Assembly: GCA_015493625.1 (NCBI GenBank)
Contig: WGCT01000420.1
Coordinates: forward strand, 1 to 7,147
Length of the DNA stretch: 7,147 bases
Reading direction: 5' to 3'
Origin: Draconibacterium sp.
GTDB taxonomy: Bacteria > Bacteroidota > Bacteroidia > Bacteroidales > Prolixibacteraceae
The notes beneath the pieces were generated by a model, which saw only the letters and a program-made list of their open reading frames with translations, was not told the origin of the DNA and did no database searches. Positions 4,672 through 7,147 of this stretch are shown here, in pieces. Every line of letters starts with the position of its first letter. Within the stretch, counting starts at the first letter, position 1. The position numbers and the translations under genes were made by a program.

Positions 4672-7071
4672 ATGAATTCAAGACAAGAATTTACAAATCG
4701 CGAAATAAGCTGGCTTTCGTTTAACGAGCGTGTTTTACAAGAAGCAGAAGATCCGAACACTCCTCTTTTGGAGCGACTTCGTTTTATCGGTATTTTTTCG
4801 AATAACCTCGACGAGTTTTTCAGAGTTCGGGTAGCTACAGTGCGTCGGATGGTTGATTTGGGGAAAGATGAAGAAAACCTGCTGGGAAACTACTCACCAA
4901 AAGCGTTGTTCGAGAAAATTTTGGAGGTTGTAAACATACATCAGAATAAAGTTCAATCTATTTTTAAAGAGATTTTTACGGAATTGGAAGGGAACAATAT
5001 TTTCCTGTTAAACGAAACGCAACTCAATCATAAACAGGGTATTTTTGTAAAGAAATATTTTTACGACAAGGTACTTCCCAATTTGGTGCCGATTATGTTG
5101 TACAAAAAAACCAATTTTCCCTATTTACGCGACCGCTCTGGTTATCTTGCTGTTAAACTTTCGAAGAAGTCGAACCCCAATGATTTTGCCTATTCACTTA
5201 TTCGTATTCCCGCTAAATCGGTTCCGCGTTTTCTTGTACTCCCAAAAATAGGAAAAGATAAATTTGTAATGATTCTCGACGATGTGATTCGTTATTGCTT
5301 AAACGACCTGTTTTTTTATTTTGATTTTGATACTTACGAAGCACATACACTGAAAGTTACACGCGATGCAGAGCTTGATATTGACGATGATATATCGAAA
5401 AGTTTTATGGAAAAGATGAGCCATAGTTTGAAAAAAAGAAAAACAGGCAAACCGGTTTATCTTATTTACGACCGCGAAATGCCTGAAGATATTAAGCAGT
5501 TCATTCTTAAAAAGATGAAACTCGATACCGAAAAGAATAATGTTCCGGGTGGCCGCTATCATAACAATCGCGACTTTATGCACTTTCCCGAAATTGGGAA
5601 AAAGCGACACTACTATCCGAAATTACCTCCGTTCAGGCATAAAGATTTACGTCAGCATACCAGTATTTTAAGTGTGTTAAGGCGGAAAGACGTAATGTTG
5701 CATTTCCCGTATCAAACATTTAATCATTTTATCGACTTATTGCGCGAGGCAGCCATCGACCCACAGGTAAAAGAGATTGGGATAACCATTTACCGTGTTG
5801 CCGACGCATCGAAAGTGGTAAATGCCCTATTAAATGCAATTCGAAATGGAAAATCGGTAACCGTTGTTATCGAATTGCAAGCTCGTTTCGACGAGGAAGC
5901 AAATATTTACTGGTCGAATAAGTTGCAAGAAGAGGGCGCCAATGTTATTAATGGTGTGCCGGGCATGAAAGTACATAGTAAACTGCTTTGGATAAAGCGA
6001 AAAGAGGAAGATGAGTTTAGAAATTATGCCTACATAGGCACGGGAAATTTTCATGAAGGAACAGCAAAAGTTTATGCTGATGAGGGATTAATGACTTCCG
6101 ATAAACGGTTGGCCAACGAAGTTGAAAATATATTTGCCTTTTTTAAACATAACTATCAACACTTCGATTATCAGCACTTGGTTGTTAGTCCGTTTAGTAT
6201 GCGTACTGTTTTTACCAACAACATAAATCGCGAAATTGAGTTGGCAAAACAAGGGGAAAATGCGTATATGGTTCTAAAAATGAACAGTTTGATTGATCCG
6301 AAAATGATGCACAAGATTTACGAGGCAGGTCGCGCCGGCGTAAAAATTCAGCTCATTGTTCGTGGTATTTTCGGGTTAAAATTAGATGAAAAAGAGTTAC
6401 GTGAAAATATTACTGCAATTAGTATTGTAGATAAATACCTCGAGCATTCGCGGATTTTTATTTTTGGAAATAACGGTGACGAGAAAATTTTTATTTCGTC
6501 GGCTGATTGGATGCCGCGCAACCTGAACCGCAGGATAGAAATTGCTTGTCCGGTTTACGACCCCGATATTCGATTGGAGCTTAAAGCGATGCTGGAATTT
6601 CAGTTAAAAGACAATACAAAAGCACGTATTCTCGATTCGGAACTGCTGAATAAGTACAATATTGGAGGAGAAAATAAGTCGCGTGCACAAGAAGATTATT
6701 ATCGATTTATAAAAAATAAACACCACATTGTTATGAAAATTTATCACAATCCGCGCTGTGCAAAAAGTCGCGCCGGGCTCAAGTATCTCGAAGAGAAAGG
6801 ATACGACATTGAAATTGTAAAATACCTTACCGAAGGCATTTCGGAAGAAGAATTAACCGAAATTATTTCGAAAACAGACCGACCGGTATTTGAATTTGTC
6901 CGCACACAAGAAGCCGATTATAAAGAGAAATACAAAGGAAAAGAGTTTGCCGACAACGAGTGGATTAAAATTCTGGTTGAAAATCCAAGACTTTTGCAAC
7001 GGCCCATTGTAGTAAATGGCGACAAAGCTATTTTAGCAAATCCGCCCGAAAATGTAGATGCAATTGTGTAA
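4672..7071 (+). CDS. ppk1: Polyphosphate kinase 1 with C-terminal ArsC-like domain fusion
   Basis: A 799-aa protein. Residues 1 to about 685 are polyphosphate kinase 1, which reversibly transfers the ATP gamma-phosphate to polyphosphate. The N-terminal domain begins FTNREISWLSFNERVLQEAED; the central part includes VPGGRYHNNRDFMHFP (291-306); the two phospholipase-D-like catalytic domains contain GMKVHSKL with His435, GTGNFHEGTAKVYADEG with His461, YLEHSRIF with His592 and SSADWMPRNLNRR (609-621). His435 matches the autophosphorylated histidine of the E. coli enzyme (His435), with His461 and His592 matching its His454 and His592. Ppk1 alone is about 690 aa, so the last 112 residues are extra: an ArsC/Spx-like thioredoxin-fold domain beginning at Met688. 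The start at 4672 is the first Met before the conserved N-terminus; GGAG at 4655-4658 is 13 nt upstream, too far for a good Shine-Dalgarno. The gene is divergent from the ergothioneine-type operon. The junction may be a one-base fusion (see 6711-6716). Confidence 0.95.
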   Translation: MNSRQEFTNREISWLSFNERVLQEAEDPNTPLLERLRFIGIFSNNLDEFFRVRVATVRRMVDLGKDEENLLGNYSPKALFEKILEVVNIHQNKVQSIFKEIFTELEGNNIFLLNETQLNHKQGIFVKKYFYDKVLPNLVPIMLYKKTNFPYLRDRSGYLAVKLSKKSNPNDFAYSLIRIPAKSVPRFLVLPKIGKDKFVMILDDVIRYCLNDLFFYFDFDTYEAHTLKVTRDAELDIDDDISKSFMEKMSHSLKKRKTGKPVYLIYDREMPEDIKQFILKKMKLDTEKNNVPGGRYHNNRDFMHFPEIGKKRHYYPKLPPFRHKDLRQHTSILSVLRRKDVMLHFPYQTFNHFIDLLREAAIDPQVKEIGITIYRVADASKVVNALLNAIRNGKSVTVVIELQARFDEEANIYWSNKLQEEGANVINGVPGMKVHSKLLWIKRKEEDEFRNYAYIGTGNFHEGTAKVYADEGLMTSDKRLANEVENIFAFFKHNYQHFDYQHLVVSPFSMRTVFTNNINREIELAKQGENAYMVLKMNSLIDPKMMHKIYEAGRAGVKIQLIVRGIFGLKLDEKELRENITAISIVDKYLEHSRIFIFGNNGDEKIFISSADWMPRNLNRRIEIACPVYDPDIRLELKAMLEFQLKDNTKARILDSELLNKYNIGGENKSRAQEDYYRFIKNKHHIVMKIYHNPRCAKSRAGLKYLEEKGYDIEIVKYLTEGISEEELTEIISKTDRPVFEFVRTQEADYKEKYKGKEFADNEWIKILVENPRLLQRPIVVNGDKAILANPPENVDAIV
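6711..6716 (+). other. A6 homopolymer at the ppk1/arsC junction, possible frameshift point
   Basis: Six A residues followed by TAAA lie at the expected end of Ppk1. In the given frame the codons are ATA AAA AAT AAA CAC CAC ATT GTT ATG. One extra A would change this to ATA AAA AAA TAA, ending Ppk1 at a normal length of about 682 residues, with the ArsC-domain ATG (6733) 13 nt after the stop. The arithmetic is direct; whether it reflects a mutation, a sequencing error, slippage or chance is not decidable from one sequence. Confidence 0.6.
6733..7071 (+). other. ArsC/Spx-like arsenate reductase domain (C-terminal part of the ppk1 ORF, or a separate gene)
   Basis: Residues 688-799 of the ppk1 ORF form a complete 112-residue ArsC-family domain starting at its own ATG. 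It opens MKIYHNPRCAKSRAGL, with the catalytic-type cysteine at ORF residue 696. It continues with FVRTQEADYKEKYKGK (742-757, Arg744 at the conserved arginine) and NPRLLQRPIVV (771-781, Arg777). Family members reduce arsenate with glutaredoxin or are thiol proteins of unsettled function (YfgD/Spx-like). The segment near the end, ILANPPENV, has Asn where many relatives have Arg, so arsenate reductase activity is less certain. The length equals a stand-alone ArsC protein, suggesting an originally separate gene downstream of ppk1. A link to polyphosphate is only positional: arsenate is a phosphate analogue. Confidence 0.85.
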
Positions 7072-7098
7072 TATATACTCAAACCACATAGCTTTTCG

Positions 7099-7116
7099 TC
7101 CCGATATACATCGGGA
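7099..7116 (+). terminator. Weak hairpin downstream of ppk1, possible terminator
   Basis: TCCCGAT-ATAC-ATCGGGA forms a 7-bp perfect stem with a 4-nt loop, 27 nt after the ppk1 stop. A run of six T lies at 7129-7134, 13 nt past the stem, too far for a classical intrinsic terminator. Palindromes of the CCCGAT...ATCGGG kind are, from memory, common between genes in Bacteroidota. It could also serve the opposite strand of a gene beyond the window. Confidence 0.45.
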
Positions 7117-7147
7117 TCATGCTCTTTCTTTTTTCACAATTTTATTT

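Overview
The window looks like the chromosome of a Bacteroidota bacterium. I cannot name a genus, though the style fits marine or anaerobic groups such as Marinilabiliales/Prolixibacteraceae (inference). The reasons are an AT-rich sequence, genes mostly without Shine-Dalgarno sequences, a promoter candidate of the Bacteroidota TTTG / TAnnTTTG type, and a polyphosphate kinase of Bacteroidota style. There are five intact coding regions and no complete mobile element, RNA gene or CRISPR array.

Left part, minus strand (4515 down to 55): four tightly packed genes that read as one operon. In transcription order they are (1) a 608-aa fusion of CDGSH, a ferredoxin-like domain, a second CDGSH and a glutamate-synthase-type FMN/3Fe-4S barrel; (2) a 441-aa triple-rhodanese protein matching EanB, the anaerobic ergothioneine synthase (sulfur transferase); (3) a 94-aa DUF427 protein; and (4) a 331-aa EgtD/EanA-type histidine N-alpha-trimethyltransferase. 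Gaps are 26 nt, a 4-nt ATGA overlap, and 5 nt. EanA would make hercynine from histidine and SAM. EanB would place sulfur on the hercynine imidazole C2 from a polysulfide-derived cysteine persulfide, giving ergothioneine without oxygen. The first and third genes have no established place in that pathway and are the novel part of the locus.

Middle (4516-4671): a 156-bp divergent intergenic region. It holds a candidate minus-strand promoter and a perfect 8-bp-arm dyad that overlaps the -33 element.

Right part, plus strand (4672-7071): polyphosphate kinase 1 with an in-frame C-terminal ArsC/Spx-like arsenate reductase domain. The junction has an A6 run where one extra A would create a stop at the normal end of Ppk1, 13 nt before the ArsC-domain ATG. 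The fusion is therefore either a recent one-base event, a sequencing error, or a slippage-controlled junction. A weak hairpin follows the gene before the window ends.
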